30,787 nt of DNA, from positions 1-30,787 of IMG/VR virus record IMGVR_UViG_3300030099_001048, one strand, 5' to 3'. Below, piece after piece: positions 1-6,610 of this stretch. Position 1 is the first letter of the stretch, and the number at the start of each line of letters is the position of its first letter. A program made the translations under genes and the position numbers. The notes under the pieces were generated by a model that ran no database searches, was not told the DNA's origin, and saw nothing but the letters and a program-made list of their open reading frames with translations. The DNA is from a virus.

Positions 1-101
1 ACTCCGTAAAGGTTTGTGTAATATTTTTTGTATTTATAATAAAAAGGACTCCGTTTACTTGTAAGCGCTCTATTAAGTACAACCGCGCCATATCTTATGA
101 T
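1..101. repeat. Left copy of 101-bp terminal direct repeat
   Basis: The first 101 bases recur at 30687-30787 with one difference (g at 99, a at 30785). Joining the ends restores one open gene, so this is the overlap of a circular or terminally redundant genome. The mismatch is the third base of an isoleucine codon (ATC or ATT). Confidence 0.95.
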
Positions 102-278
102 TCCTTGTTTTCCGTCTTTTTCCCATATTTTTTTTAATGTTTCTTTATTCATTGTAAGGAAATAAAGCATTAATTCTTGTACCGCGTCATTTACTTCTGT
201 TTCGTCCGTCGTTAATCCATAAGACATTTTCCTAAAAAAATTTGTAAGTTTTGATATTTCCTCATAAATATCAGTCAT
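1..278 (-). CDS. Sigma-factor-like protein, N-terminal part (cut by contig start)
   Basis: This is the first 92 codons of a gene continuing at 30686-30419 when the ends are joined. The whole protein would be 181 residues. The ATG at 278-276 overlaps the stop of the preceding 119-residue gene by 8 bases, so the two are probably coupled. The N-terminal half is helical and charged, with an aromatic-rich stretch (YYKYKKYY) near the join, compatible with a sigma region-2-like domain. The other half carries a helix-turn-helix resembling sigma-70 region 4. By position (last of the early operon) and family, it probably directs host RNA polymerase to later phage promoters. That role is inferred; the N-terminal half alone is not diagnostic. 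Confidence 0.75.
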   Translation of the reverse strand, partial: MTDIYEEISKLTNFFRKMSYGLTTDETEVNDAVQELMLYFLTMNKETLKKIWEKDGKQGIIRYGAVVLNRALTSKRSPFYYKYKKYYTNLYG

Positions 279-630
279 TTTTTTGCGGTAAAATTTCTTG
301 TAATTCGTCAGTAATTTCGTGTGATAATTCTAACACTAAAGTTCTGTAACTATTAACTCGAAGTTTATTAGATTTTGTTTCAATAGCTGCTAAGAATCCG
401 GTTGATAATACAGTTATATTAATTGGTATAATACTTAACCAATCCTGCCAATTTCCAGAATCTTTATTATTACCATAATTATTATGATAATCAATAATCA
501 GATCTAAACTATCTATGTAATTTTTGTATCTAGCTTTAGTGGATAAGTCTTCTATAAAGGTTTTATGAGTGTTTATAAATCCTTCAATTAATGCTTCGTG
601 ATGTTTACTCGCGAATATCGGACTTTTCAT
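271..630 (-). CDS. Hypothetical early protein, 119 residues
   Basis: I do not recognise this family. The protein has a helical N-terminal half rich in His, Asn and Asp, a moderately hydrophobic stretch around residues 67-83 (IIPINITVLSTGFLAAI) that could be a membrane segment or buried helix, and a charged C-terminus. The gene lies between the NinG-like gene (22 bases upstream) and the sigma-like gene, whose start it overlaps by 8 bases. It is therefore near the end of the early operon. No catalytic motif is visible. Confidence 0.7.
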   Translation of the reverse strand: MKSPIFASKHHEALIEGFINTHKTFIEDLSTKARYKNYIDSLDLIIDYHNNYGNNKDSGNWQDWLSIIPINITVLSTGFLAAIETKSNKLRVNSYRTLVLELSHEITDELQEILPQKND

Positions 631-652
631 ATCGTAATGATATAAAAAAATT

Positions 653-1057
653 TCACATAATACCGAGTTCTTTTTTTAAGTTATTAACAATCGTTTTATA
701 ATACTTAATTTCTTGCTCGTATTCTACTCGACTCATTTTAACAGTAGTCTTTGCTAAATTATATAAATCTAGACTTGTGTTCTGCCCATAGTCTGCGTCA
801 AGTTTTTCGCCGAATTTCCACTGTTCGCCGTATCGAAAAACATTACAAGCGCTACATTGGACTTGACAATTCTGCTCGTTCCAACGCGTAGCTAGATATT
901 TCCTACTTTGAAAATGTCCGCATTGTAGCCTTCTAAAGTCATCTTGTTTTCCGCAAGTATAACAAGTCGTTATTCCTCCGTCGTAAGCGTTGCGTAGTCT
1001 AATATAAAGACTGAACCATTTATCGAGTTCTTTTTTTAGTTTACTTACGGACTTCAT
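653..1057 (-). CDS. ninG: NinG/Rap-like recombination endonuclease
   Basis: This 134-residue protein matches the lambda NinG (Rap) pattern. A basic helical N-terminus precedes the zinc-binding core: CYTCG near residues 32-36, then QCGHFQSRKY (about 45-54), a conserved Arg and Asn, and QCSACN (about 66-71) followed by YG. Lambda Rap is a structure-specific nuclease acting on D-loops and Holliday-like junctions in Red-mediated recombination. Here it sits downstream of the replication genes in the operon that also encodes a candidate annealing protein, so a role in resolving branched replication or recombination intermediates is likely. Its start overlaps the upstream gene by 17 bases. All zinc ligands appear intact. 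Confidence 0.87.
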   Translation of the reverse strand: MKSVSKLKKELDKWFSLYIRLRNAYDGGITTCYTCGKQDDFRRLQCGHFQSRKYLATRWNEQNCQVQCSACNVFRYGEQWKFGEKLDADYGQNTSLDLYNLAKTTVKMSRVEYEQEIKYYKTIVNNLKKELGIM

Positions 1058-1352
1058 ATCCGAGGTCTGTTCTCCATTTATCTTGCATAATTCCTTTTCT
1101 TATATAATATTTTTGACCTCTAAGTGTTGGATTTTCTTCTTGTAATTTTGCTCTAACTCGCTTAATACTTGGCGCTTTTGTCAATTTACCTTTTGCGTAT
1201 AATTGAAAAAAGGTTGTAACATTCATTTTAAATGGTACAATATTCATAGCTTCTATTTCTCGGAACCATATATGACAACATAATCTGTCGTCATTATCTC
1301 TTAATTCCGGTACGTCTGTTATTAAATCTTTGACTTTTTCTTTTGTGTTCAT
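1041..1352 (-). CDS. Hypothetical protein of the replication operon, 103 residues
   Basis: This basic helical protein begins at an ATG overlapping the upstream stop (ATGA, 1349-1352). It contains a central segment (FFQLYAKGKLTKAPSIKRVR, about residues 48-67) that looks like a helix-turn-helix or other nucleic-acid-binding helix pair. Similar proteins sit next to NinG and replication genes in flavophages as far as I recall, without an assigned function. A DNA-binding accessory role in replication is an inference from composition and neighbours only. Confidence 0.7.
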   Translation of the reverse strand: MNTKEKVKDLITDVPELRDNDDRLCCHIWFREIEAMNIVPFKMNVTTFFQLYAKGKLTKAPSIKRVRAKLQEENPTLRGQKYYIRKGIMQDKWRTDLGYEVRK

Positions 1353-1711
1353 TTTAATAATTTTTGTGATTGATAAAAAGGTACTTCTTTTGGCTCTTTG
1401 CCTAGTGTTCTAACTTGATATGTAGCGTCGTTAATTACTTGTTTATGTTTTATAATCCATTTATAAAATGTCCGGATATTTAAAAACGGCTCGAAGTCTC
1501 CGAACCTTACTCCTTGCCTAAACGCTTCTTGTATCTGTTCTATGGTCATTTTATTAAATCTATTCTCGATTAATAAATCTTCTGCTAATATCGACGTAAG
1601 CGACGCCATAGTCTTGCCGTCTGTTTTTAATCCGAGTTCGATATTTGTCCTTGCAACTAAATCGTATAATTTATGCTTTAAATCTTTTATGTCATAATCT
1701 ATTATACGCAT
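1349..1711 (-). CDS. Hypothetical replication-associated protein, 120 residues
   Basis: I place the start at ATG 1711-1709 (MRIIDYDIK), a 10-base overlap with the upstream gene. A longer frame begins at 1765 but would overlap that gene by 64 bases, and its extra N-terminus looks like a shifted-frame shadow. The product is helical, with a C-terminal half (about residues 55-100) containing RFGDFEPFLNIRTFYKWI, an aromatic-rich segment resembling phage replication accessory or helicase-loader-like proteins. No Walker motifs are present, so it is not a DnaC ATPase. Function unknown; replication is suggested by context. Confidence 0.65.
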   Translation of the reverse strand: MRIIDYDIKDLKHKLYDLVARTNIELGLKTDGKTMASLTSILAEDLLIENRFNKMTIEQIQEAFRQGVRFGDFEPFLNIRTFYKWIIKHKQVINDATYQVRTLGKEPKEVPFYQSQKLLK

Positions 1712-1890
1712 CGTACTGCTTCTTGTATTAATTGATAAAACTCTTCCGGATTCTCTTCTTGCCACCGCTCTAATTCTAGATCTGTTAATTCGCGACCTTT
1801 TTCGTCCTCTGCATAGCTTAAATATGCGTCGCAGTATTTAGGGTGGTCTTCTAGTCTAATATTCTCTATTGTATAGTTTTGTATTTTCAT
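1702..1890 (-). CDS. Small acidic conserved phage protein, 62 residues
   Basis: This is an acidic protein with the pattern DHPKYCDAYLSYAED followed by GRELTDLELERWQEE and an EFYQ segment. I recognise this layout from small phage proteins of unknown function in which a D-x-P-x-x-C-D-A-Y core is followed by a TxxELE helix. It starts four bases inside the upstream initiator gene (ATGA at 1887-1890) and is therefore likely coupled to it. Function unknown. Confidence 0.72.
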   Translation of the reverse strand: MKIQNYTIENIRLEDHPKYCDAYLSYAEDEKGRELTDLELERWQEENPEEFYQLIQEAVRCV

Positions 1891-2477
1891 AGTAATTCTT
1901 TTCCTTTTATATATTCGTTTAATTGTTTATCGACTTTATTCGTATTAACCTCACGACGTTCCCAAGTTCGCACAGACGCCTTCCAATCACGCATTTTAGT
2001 TCTTCCTACCTTCCACCCCTTAGACTCGTAAAAGTCGCAGAAAGACGCGCTATCGACGTTATTGTTTCGCTTCTTGCAATATTCCTCGACTTCTATTAAT
2101 GAAGGTTTTACAAAACGGCTATTACTATCTGTAAGATTATTATTAATTATAGATATATTATTATTATCTGTATATTTTTTGATACAAGGGTTGTTAACTA
2201 TTGTTATATACCTATGTAATATTTGTTTACTACCTTCTTTGTAAACTACTTTTCTAAATATGTGATTATTGTCTTCTAACTGTTTAAGCCATTTCTGTAT
2301 AGATACGCGACTTACGTTGTAAAGGGTTGCAAAGTAATTTGTGCTTGCTATACATTTACCATTCATATTACATAGCGCCGTAATTTCCGCGTATAATAGT
2401 TTTGCGTTCGGCGTTAAGGTTTCGTCGTATCTTACATTTGCCGGTATTATAGCGTAGTAACTTGGCTTATTGGTCAT
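1887..2477 (-). CDS. Replication initiator-like protein with winged-helix N-terminus
   Basis: Residues 1-95 look like a helix_turn_helix_36 winged helix: an opening YYAIIPANVRYDE, LTPNAKLLYAEI, and a recognition region VSRVSIQKWLKQLED. A low-complexity Asn/Ile/Ser linker follows (about 100-120). The C-terminal domain (about 125-185, YCKKRNNNVDSASFCDFYES and GWKVGRTKMRDWKASVRTWERR) is the type found at the end of phage replisome-organiser and DnaD-like proteins. Such proteins bind the phage origin and recruit host helicase. The Asn-rich linker is encoded by a very AT-rich stretch that may itself be the origin, as in lambda gene O. It starts four bases inside the upstream gene. Confidence 0.8.
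   Translation of the reverse strand: MTNKPSYYAIIPANVRYDETLTPNAKLLYAEITALCNMNGKCIASTNYFATLYNVSRVSIQKWLKQLEDNNHIFRKVVYKEGSKQILHRYITIVNNPCIKKYTDNNNISIINNNLTDSNSRFVKPSLIEVEEYCKKRNNNVDSASFCDFYESKGWKVGRTKMRDWKASVRTWERREVNTNKVDKQLNEYIKGKELL
2100..2240. other. AT-rich segment inside the initiator gene, possible origin
   Basis: This stretch is much richer in A and T than its surroundings and contains two related words about 45 bases apart (attactatctgtaagatt and attattatctgtatatt). Origins placed inside the initiator gene are known from lambdoid phages. No formal iteron array or DnaA box was found, so the assignment is tentative. Confidence 0.25.
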
Positions 2478-2980
2478 TTTATTTCGAGTTTAAATAAATA
2501 GTCTCTGAGTATAAATTTAATAATTTCTATTTGATTGGAGAAATCTACATAAGACGTAGGAATAATAATCTGTATTTGTCCGGAAGTTACTAAGATTGAT
2601 ATTTCTGCCTTTTCGCTTAATTTAACTCCGTTACTAAATATGTATCTTTTCATTTCTCGCTTGTCCTTAAATACTTTTTTACTCGATATTTCTTTTTTAT
2701 ATTCTTTGTAAATCTTATTAAAAACAGATCTATACTTTTCCCAACGTATATTTGCTTCGTGATTAACTTCGTAATGATTAATTAATGTCCGGTCTCTATT
2801 TATACCTTCTGCGATAATTGTTTTATGTAATCCTTGTTCTTTTAAAGCTATCATACTTGCTACCATACGCGGGATTTGGTATTTGTGTTCTCGAGTCTTA
2901 TAAGATAATGAACCCTTACGCAACCCCATAACTTTTGTTGTGAGGTCGCATATGGCTTTAAATTCGTCTTTTTCTGTCAT
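2474..2980 (-). CDS. DnaA C-terminal-like DNA-binding protein
   Basis: I start this gene at ATG 2980 (MTEKDEFKAIC), two bases after the stop of the SSB-like gene. The frame remains open upstream to 3064, but that part overlaps the SSB-like gene. The product is 168 residues. Residues about 20-85 (GSLSYKTREHKYQIPRMVAS, IALKEQGLH, GINRDRTLINHY) resemble domain IV of DnaA: a basic start, then a helix-turn-helix ending in a DxTxI-H-like signature. The C-terminal half is not recognised. Such stand-alone DnaA-C-like proteins occur in flavophage replication modules. It may bind the phage or host origin, or compete with host DnaA; this is inference. Confidence 0.68.
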   Translation of the reverse strand: MTEKDEFKAICDLTTKVMGLRKGSLSYKTREHKYQIPRMVASMIALKEQGLHKTIIAEGINRDRTLINHYEVNHEANIRWEKYRSVFNKIYKEYKKEISSKKVFKDKREMKRYIFSNGVKLSEKAEISILVTSGQIQIIIPTSYVDFSNQIEIIKFILRDYLFKLEIK

Positions 2981-2982
2981 AA

Positions 2983-3315
2983 TTAAAATGGCATATCGGT
3001 ATCGTCTCCTGTTACAAATTTTGACGAATCTTTTTCTAATACTTTTGCGTCGAATATACTCCACCCGTTTATATTGTGATAAAACTTGCCGTTATATTCT
3101 CGACTGTTAATGTAACAAGCGACCTCAACATAGTCTCCTACATTTCTTTTTGCTAGACGACTAATTCTCTCTTCGCCCATAACTGTTATAACTACTTCCG
3201 GATAATGTAAATCTCCTTGGTCTAGTTTAAACATTTGTTTTTGTTTTTCGCCGTATTTTGTTTCAATAGTTTCTACGTCGTAAATTTGCACGATAGTTCC
3301 TGTAATGTGTATCAT
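2983..3315 (-). CDS. DUF3127-like OB-fold, SSB-like protein
   Basis: This 110-residue protein has the beta-rich layout of an OB fold (GTIVQIYDVETIETKYGEKQ, then alternating strands ending in WSIFDAKVLEK). It matches my memory of the Bacteroidota DUF3127 family. The last residues, DDTDMPF, closely resemble the acidic tip of bacterial SSB (DDDIPF), which recruits partner proteins such as PriA, RecO and exonucleases. It lies between a candidate annealing protein and a DnaA-C-like protein. Binding of single-stranded DNA during replication or recombination is the likely role. Confidence 0.78.
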   Translation of the reverse strand: MIHITGTIVQIYDVETIETKYGEKQKQMFKLDQGDLHYPEVVITVMGEERISRLAKRNVGDYVEVACYINSREYNGKFYHNINGWSIFDAKVLEKDSSKFVTGDDTDMPF

Positions 3316-3317
3316 TT

Positions 3318-3821
3318 TTATTTATTTAAGTTAGTATTAATTAGTTCTTCTAGTTTATCTTTTTGCGTTTTTGTTAGTTTATAACTTTGCATTCGCTTTT
3401 TAACTAGATCTGCTTTTCCTTCGCCGATTGCGATAATCATAGCTTGATATTTACTTCCGGATAACTTTTCTTTTTCCTTCGGTTTATCTTGTTCAATAGC
3501 ATTTTTAACCTCTTCCGCACTAGCTATACTATTATCTATGCCAATACCTAAGTTGCCTAATGCTCTTCCGTTCGCTGACGTTTCGCAGTTCTCTATAAAA
3601 GACGTCTTATTAACTCCGTGATTTGTTAGTGTTTCGAACGCAATACCTGTAGATACTGCATAACCGATATCGTTATGTATTGTTGATTTTATAACGCATC
3701 TATTTTCTGTTAATTCTAATATTTCAGACGTTAATGACCAGTCTGTATAATGTTTCCTAAAAAACTTTATGCGTTCATTAACCTCGACATACTCTTTTCC
3801 GTGAATGTTTATTGTTTTCAT
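3318..3821 (-). CDS. Candidate single-strand annealing (ERF/Rad52-like) protein
   Basis: The N-terminal domain of this 167-residue protein includes the segment ENCETSANGRALGNLGIG (about residues 77-94) followed by IASAEEV. I associate this ExxETSAxGRALxxLGxG pattern with ERF/Rad52-like annealing proteins of phages. A charged Glu/Lys linker follows (about 110-122), then a small C-terminal helical domain (YQAMIIAIGEGKADLVKKRM) that may bind DNA. The neighbours are SSB-like and NinG-like genes, which fits a recombination set. Its start overlaps the upstream stop by four bases. The family assignment is from pattern memory and not certain. Confidence 0.62.
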   Translation of the reverse strand: MKTINIHGKEYVEVNERIKFFRKHYTDWSLTSEILELTENRCVIKSTIHNDIGYAVSTGIAFETLTNHGVNKTSFIENCETSANGRALGNLGIGIDNSIASAEEVKNAIEQDKPKEKEKLSGSKYQAMIIAIGEGKADLVKKRMQSYKLTKTQKDKLEELINTNLNK

Positions 3822-4012
3822 ATCTCTTTTAAATATTTAATTAGTGTTTCTTTTATGTATTCTAATTGTTCTTGATTAATCCATTTTAAAAAGTCGCTAG
3901 AATCGAACCATATTGTAAGGTCTTGTCCTGACTCGTCTTCGCCTCTTAGACAAAATTCGTCTTTATAAGCTTGGAATGTATTAATCTTATATAGTCTTCT
4001 ATGCTCTTCCAT
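3818..4012 (-). CDS. Hypothetical early protein, 64 residues
   Basis: A small acidic protein with a beta-like N-terminal half (YKINTFQAYKDEFCLRGEDE, then LTIWFDSSDF) and a helical C-terminus. It overlaps its upstream neighbour by one base (TAATG) and its downstream neighbour by four. This tight packing in the early operon supports it as a real gene. Not recognised. Confidence 0.65.
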   Translation of the reverse strand: MEEHRRLYKINTFQAYKDEFCLRGEDESGQDLTIWFDSSDFLKWINQEQLEYIKETLIKYLKEI

Positions 4013-4374
4013 TAGTATAATCCTATAATTAATGGTTTACCGGTCTCTTTGTAAATCTTATTGTACTCTTTTAGCTTTTTAGCTACGCGCTCGTTTTGTT
4101 CGTCTGCGTTCGGAAGCATAATATCGTACCAATATGAACCTACCGGCTCGACTTGATAATTGTAACATTCGTCTAAATATATCGACTTGCCCTTCATATA
4201 GTCTTCACAAGCTTGGTCAATCTCTTCTTGTGTTCCGTATATTCTGACGCTAATATCGTTGTCTTTTAGATCTGTATAATATCGTCCTGTAATGGCGTCT
4301 TGTTTAGACTCGCTCGAATATGCGCCATAAATCGAGTTACTTTTAAAGTGAAAGTCTTGTGCTAATAGTTCCAT
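4012..4374 (-). CDS. Hypothetical early protein, 120 residues
   Basis: An acidic, tyrosine-rich protein (pI clearly low, many Asp and Glu). The Tyr and acidic content recalls phage DNA-mimic or anti-restriction proteins, but no family signature is visible. It lies third from the early promoter, where anti-host functions often occur. Its start overlaps the upstream gene by 13 bases and its stop shares one base with the next start. Confidence 0.65.
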   Translation of the reverse strand: MELLAQDFHFKSNSIYGAYSSESKQDAITGRYYTDLKDNDISVRIYGTQEEIDQACEDYMKGKSIYLDECYNYQVEPVGSYWYDIMLPNADEQNERVAKKLKEYNKIYKETGKPLIIGLY

Positions 4375-4616
4375 TGTGTTATGTCTTTATAGTTATAATA
4401 TTCTTGTTTCATATTGACGAATAAATCTATTACGTGTTCGTCTAATTGTTTTTCTAATAGGAACGCTCGTTCCTCTTCGCTTAATACTCTTAGAATGGCT
4501 AATAATGAGCCGTTTACCTTATTAAGCCATAACGGATTTTCTTCTATTACGTTAAGTATAGACTTTACCGCTTCGTCTTTGTTCGTTGCTTCTAGCATAA
4601 TATAATTTGATTTCAT
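4362..4616 (-). CDS. Hypothetical early protein, 84 residues
   Basis: A small acidic helical protein, second gene after the early promoter. The sequence suggests amphipathic helices (KDEAVKSILNVIEENPLW, GSLLAILRVLSEEERAFLL) with no Cys or catalytic motif. It starts four bases after the upstream gene ends. Not recognised; possibly a host-takeover protein, by position only. Confidence 0.65.
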   Translation of the reverse strand: MKSNYIMLEATNKDEAVKSILNVIEENPLWLNKVNGSLLAILRVLSEEERAFLLEKQLDEHVIDLFVNMKQEYYNYKDITQWNY

Positions 4617-4620
4617 ATCT

Positions 4621-5028
4621 TTATTGTAATTTAATATTAACTGGTTTAAAATACTCTATACTATTAATAGATTCTTGTATCTGTTCGTCTGTTAATTGGT
4701 CGTTCCAATAGTCGGTATATATTTTGGTATCTTGTAAAATTTCTTCGCCTTTAATATATACGAACATATTGACTACTTTTTCCGGATTACTTAGGTCTGT
4801 CGTAACTTCGCCGAAATTCCATTTCTCGTATTCTTTAATTTCTCTAATAGCTTCGAATGTGCCGACGTTTTCCTCTAGCCAAACTTCTGCTTTATATGTG
4901 CCGATAATATAATAATCGGTATTAAATAATTGATGATGTACGTCTGTTGCTTCGGGGTTTGTACCTTTTAGGTTTTCGAGTCCTTCGATAGTATAATCGA
5001 CTAACTCCTCGTAGTATTTTGTTTTCAT
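4621..5028 (-). CDS. First early gene, hypothetical acidic protein, 135 residues
   Basis: This gene follows the clearest promoter in the genome; its ATG is about 24 bases after the -7 box. The product is acidic (many Glu, Asp and Tyr), with a beta-like middle (TDYYIIGTYKAEVWLEE) and helical ends. I do not recognise it. In lytic phages the first early gene commonly encodes a host-takeover or anti-defence protein, but nothing in the sequence proves that here. Confidence 0.7.
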   Translation of the reverse strand: MKTKYYEELVDYTIEGLENLKGTNPEATDVHHQLFNTDYYIIGTYKAEVWLEENVGTFEAIREIKEYEKWNFGEVTTDLSNPEKVVNMFVYIKGEEILQDTKIYTDYWNDQLTDEQIQESINSIEYFKPVNIKLQ

Positions 5029-5051
5029 AATTTTTCTTATTGGTTATGTTA

Positions 5052-5082
5052 CAAAGATATATAAAAAAAATAATATTCACAA
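5052..5082 (-). promoter_or_regulatory. Early promoter of Bacteroidota type
   Basis: Read on the minus strand, TTG at 5082-5080 is followed after 20 bases by TATCTTTG at 5059-5052. This matches the Bacteroidota housekeeping pattern TTG ... TAnnTTTG. The gap 5029-5129 is one of the longest non-coding stretches and precedes the early operon. The promoter can be used by host RNA polymerase at the start of infection. Confidence 0.82.
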
Positions 5083-5098
5083 CTTTACTCACAAAGTT
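5081..5098. promoter_or_regulatory. Inverted repeat at the early promoter, possible operator
   Basis: The perfect inverted repeat aacttt-N6-aaagtt overlaps the -33 TTG of the early promoter. It could be an operator where a phage or host protein shuts off early transcription. Alternatively it is chance in AT-rich DNA. No GC-rich stem or U-run makes it a terminator. Confidence 0.4.
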
Positions 5099-5129
5099 AT
5101 TAACAAAATATATGTTTATAAGTGATTGA

Positions 5130-5861
5130 TTACAAAGGCATTAATAGGTTAATAGGAAGCGTTCCGTTCTCAAGAACAACGCCACAACCTATTGCGGGTT
5201 TTTTGCCGTATTTAGCATATGCCATAGCGTAGCTACTAAAGTCGATACCGCAACCGACTTGTAGTCCAAAGACTCTGTACTTACGACCTACGAAATGTTG
5301 ACATCCGGCTAAGGTATGCATATGACCTTGTACAGTATTCATAAGGTCTGCTCGACACTTATTATAAGCTTGACCTCCTTCGCCGTGTATGTACTGTACA
5401 TTATCTTGTTCGTATCGTTCCGTAAATATCCAATTTGGTACTTCTAAAACTTCTTGGTATGACTTAATCCATTTAGAAGGTATCGCGGAAGTTTGACTCT
5501 TCCTCATAATCATTCTATCGTGGTTTCCTATTATAACAGTCGCGTCCGGAAAAACTTTGTACCACCTCGCAATCCTTTTAATAGAAAGTTCCAACTCATC
5601 AGCACCGCCCATCCCGTCAGCAGAAGTTTCGTGATAACTAGAATAATGATTATCGATAATGTCACCGATAAATATAACTTGATTACATTGAAAAAGGTCA
5701 TATTGTTTTTTACACCAATCGAGGTACTCGTCTAAACAAAAGGGTTCGTGCAAGTCCCCAATAACCAATACATTTCTTATGTCATTAGCACGTATTTTTT
5801 GTAAAGCGAGTATCTCGTTCGGTTTTAATCTGTAACGATTGTTACTTCTTTTCTTTTCCAA
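5130..5861 (-). CDS. Calcineurin-like metallophosphoesterase
   Basis: This 243-residue protein carries the metal-binding motifs of the calcineurin-like superfamily in order: DLH (36-38), GDIID (66-70), GNHDR (112-116), a later HGEGG near 157-161, and GHMH (about 177-180). All five are intact, so it is probably an active phosphoesterase or nuclease. A KxxxN-rich basic N-terminus precedes the domain. Related phage enzymes range from protein phosphatases to nucleic-acid phosphoesterases, so the substrate cannot be given. It is the last gene before the early promoter, downstream of the lysis genes. Its start overlaps the holin-like gene by 20 bases. Confidence 0.88.
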   Translation of the reverse strand: MEKKRSNNRYRLKPNEILALQKIRANDIRNVLVIGDLHEPFCLDEYLDWCKKQYDLFQCNQVIFIGDIIDNHYSSYHETSADGMGGADELELSIKRIARWYKVFPDATVIIGNHDRMIMRKSQTSAIPSKWIKSYQEVLEVPNWIFTERYEQDNVQYIHGEGGQAYNKCRADLMNTVQGHMHTLAGCQHFVGRKYRVFGLQVGCGIDFSSYAMAYAKYGKKPAIGCGVVLENGTLPINLLMPL

Positions 5862-6030
5862 AGTCCGCTGCGGATTGTCCTAAAAGCATAGCTATTAACG
5901 ACCACCATATCTGACTTACACTAGTTTCGTCAACTTCTAAAGCTTTGGCAATTAAAGGTATTACAATAGATGATATACCTAACCATACTTTTTTAGAGTT
6001 TAGTAATTGTGTTAAAATAAAATTTTTCAT
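5842..6030 (-). CDS. Small membrane protein, holin-like
   Basis: This 62-residue protein has a short basic N-terminus, a hydrophobic segment (about residues 15-31, VWLGISSIVIPLIAKAL), a short acidic loop (EVDETSVSQ), a second hydrophobic segment (about 41-54, IWWSLIAMLLGQSA) and a charged tail (DFGKEKK). This resembles small phage holins that end in a GQxxAD motif. It follows the M15 peptidase, so it is a good candidate for the membrane-pore part of the lysis cassette. The call rests on topology and position. Confidence 0.65.
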   Translation of the reverse strand: MKNFILTQLLNSKKVWLGISSIVIPLIAKALEVDETSVSQIWWSLIAMLLGQSAADFGKEKK

Positions 6031-6057
6031 AATGTTTTATTAAGTTAGTAAATTTAT

Positions 6058-6423
6058 TTAATCATAGAGCCAAAAAACATCTTGGTCTTTTTTGTTATCA
6101 ACGTCGCAATGTATAAAACTTTTACCGATTCCAATTCTTGTGATTCCGACGTTAATTAGTGATTTTATTATTAATGCTCTGTCTCTGCTTCCAATACATA
6201 AAATATCACAAGCTACGCCAAACTGATGACTTGAACCGACTCGACCGCCAACTTTTAAATTCCATTTTTTTGATCTGTAGCCGGACGTAATTTTAAATGG
6301 AACACCGGCTAAATGTCGCGCAAAATCTAATTGTGCAAGAAATTTTTTACACATTTTTTTACCGCTACCGACCTCATCTGGACTATCAAACTCGCTTAAT
6401 TTAAAATATTTTAATTCTTTCAT
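6058..6423 (-). CDS. M15-family peptidase endolysin
   Basis: This 121-residue protein has the Peptidase_M15_3 layout: ITSGYRS (45-51), the zinc site H66-x6-D73 in SSHQFGVACD, and the final FIHCDVD with H105 and D107. These are the expected zinc ligands and catalytic region of D-Ala-D-Ala or L-Ala-D-Glu type cell-wall peptidases. The small single-domain form is common for phages of Gram-negative hosts. It is flanked by two small membrane proteins. No signal peptide is visible, so it should need a holin to reach the cell wall. Confidence 0.9.
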   Translation of the reverse strand: MKELKYFKLSEFDSPDEVGSGKKMCKKFLAQLDFARHLAGVPFKITSGYRSKKWNLKVGGRVGSSHQFGVACDILCIGSRDRALIIKSLINVGITRIGIGKSFIHCDVDNKKDQDVFWLYD

Positions 6424-6517
6424 ATGACGCGTTTTGAGACGTTCTGCGGGACTTGACCCCCTTTGTAGTATATTAGTATTAAAAAAATTAGTTCTGCGTT
6501 TTACTAGATATAGAGTG
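6424..6517. other. Non-coding gap upstream of the endolysin gene
   Basis: This ~94-base gap lies between a 30-codon reading frame and the endolysin start. It contains a run of five C (five G on the transcribed-sense strand), and the word gttctgcg at 6441-6448 and again at 6491-6498, exactly 50 bases apart. No Bacteroidota promoter box or convincing terminator was seen. Confidence 0.4.
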
Positions 6518-6610
6518 TTAAATTTTTGTTCTTACCTTTGTTCCGTTCGGAAGTTCTATAATCTTGTATTTTGGCTTCTTTTTTTCTTCTGTTTTACCTT
6601 TTTTTGTCAT
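6518..6610 (-). CDS. Lys-rich microprotein, 30 residues (tentative)
   Basis: ATG at 6610-6608 opens a 30-codon frame ending in TAA at 6518-6520. It overlaps the end of the 52-residue membrane protein by 17 bases. The product is very basic (a run KKGKTEEKKKPKYK, then ELPNGTKVRTKI), somewhat like short phage proteins that end in a PNGTKV motif. It fills an otherwise empty stretch and follows the overlap style of this genome. Too short to be sure. Confidence 0.4.
   Translation of the reverse strand: MTKKGKTEEKKKPKYKIIELPNGTKVRTKI

Noticed and set aside
1712-1765. Upstream start of the 120-residue replication-associated protein
   Set aside because: The extension overlaps the 62-residue gene by 64 bases and its Arg/Ser composition is that of the shifted frame of the Glu-rich helix; ATG at 1711 gives a normal 10-base overlap.
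5092-5099. Second TAnnTTTG box (TAACTTTG, minus strand) upstream of the early promoter
   Set aside because: There is no TTG 19-21 bases before it, so it is not a convincing promoter and may simply be part of the inverted repeat.
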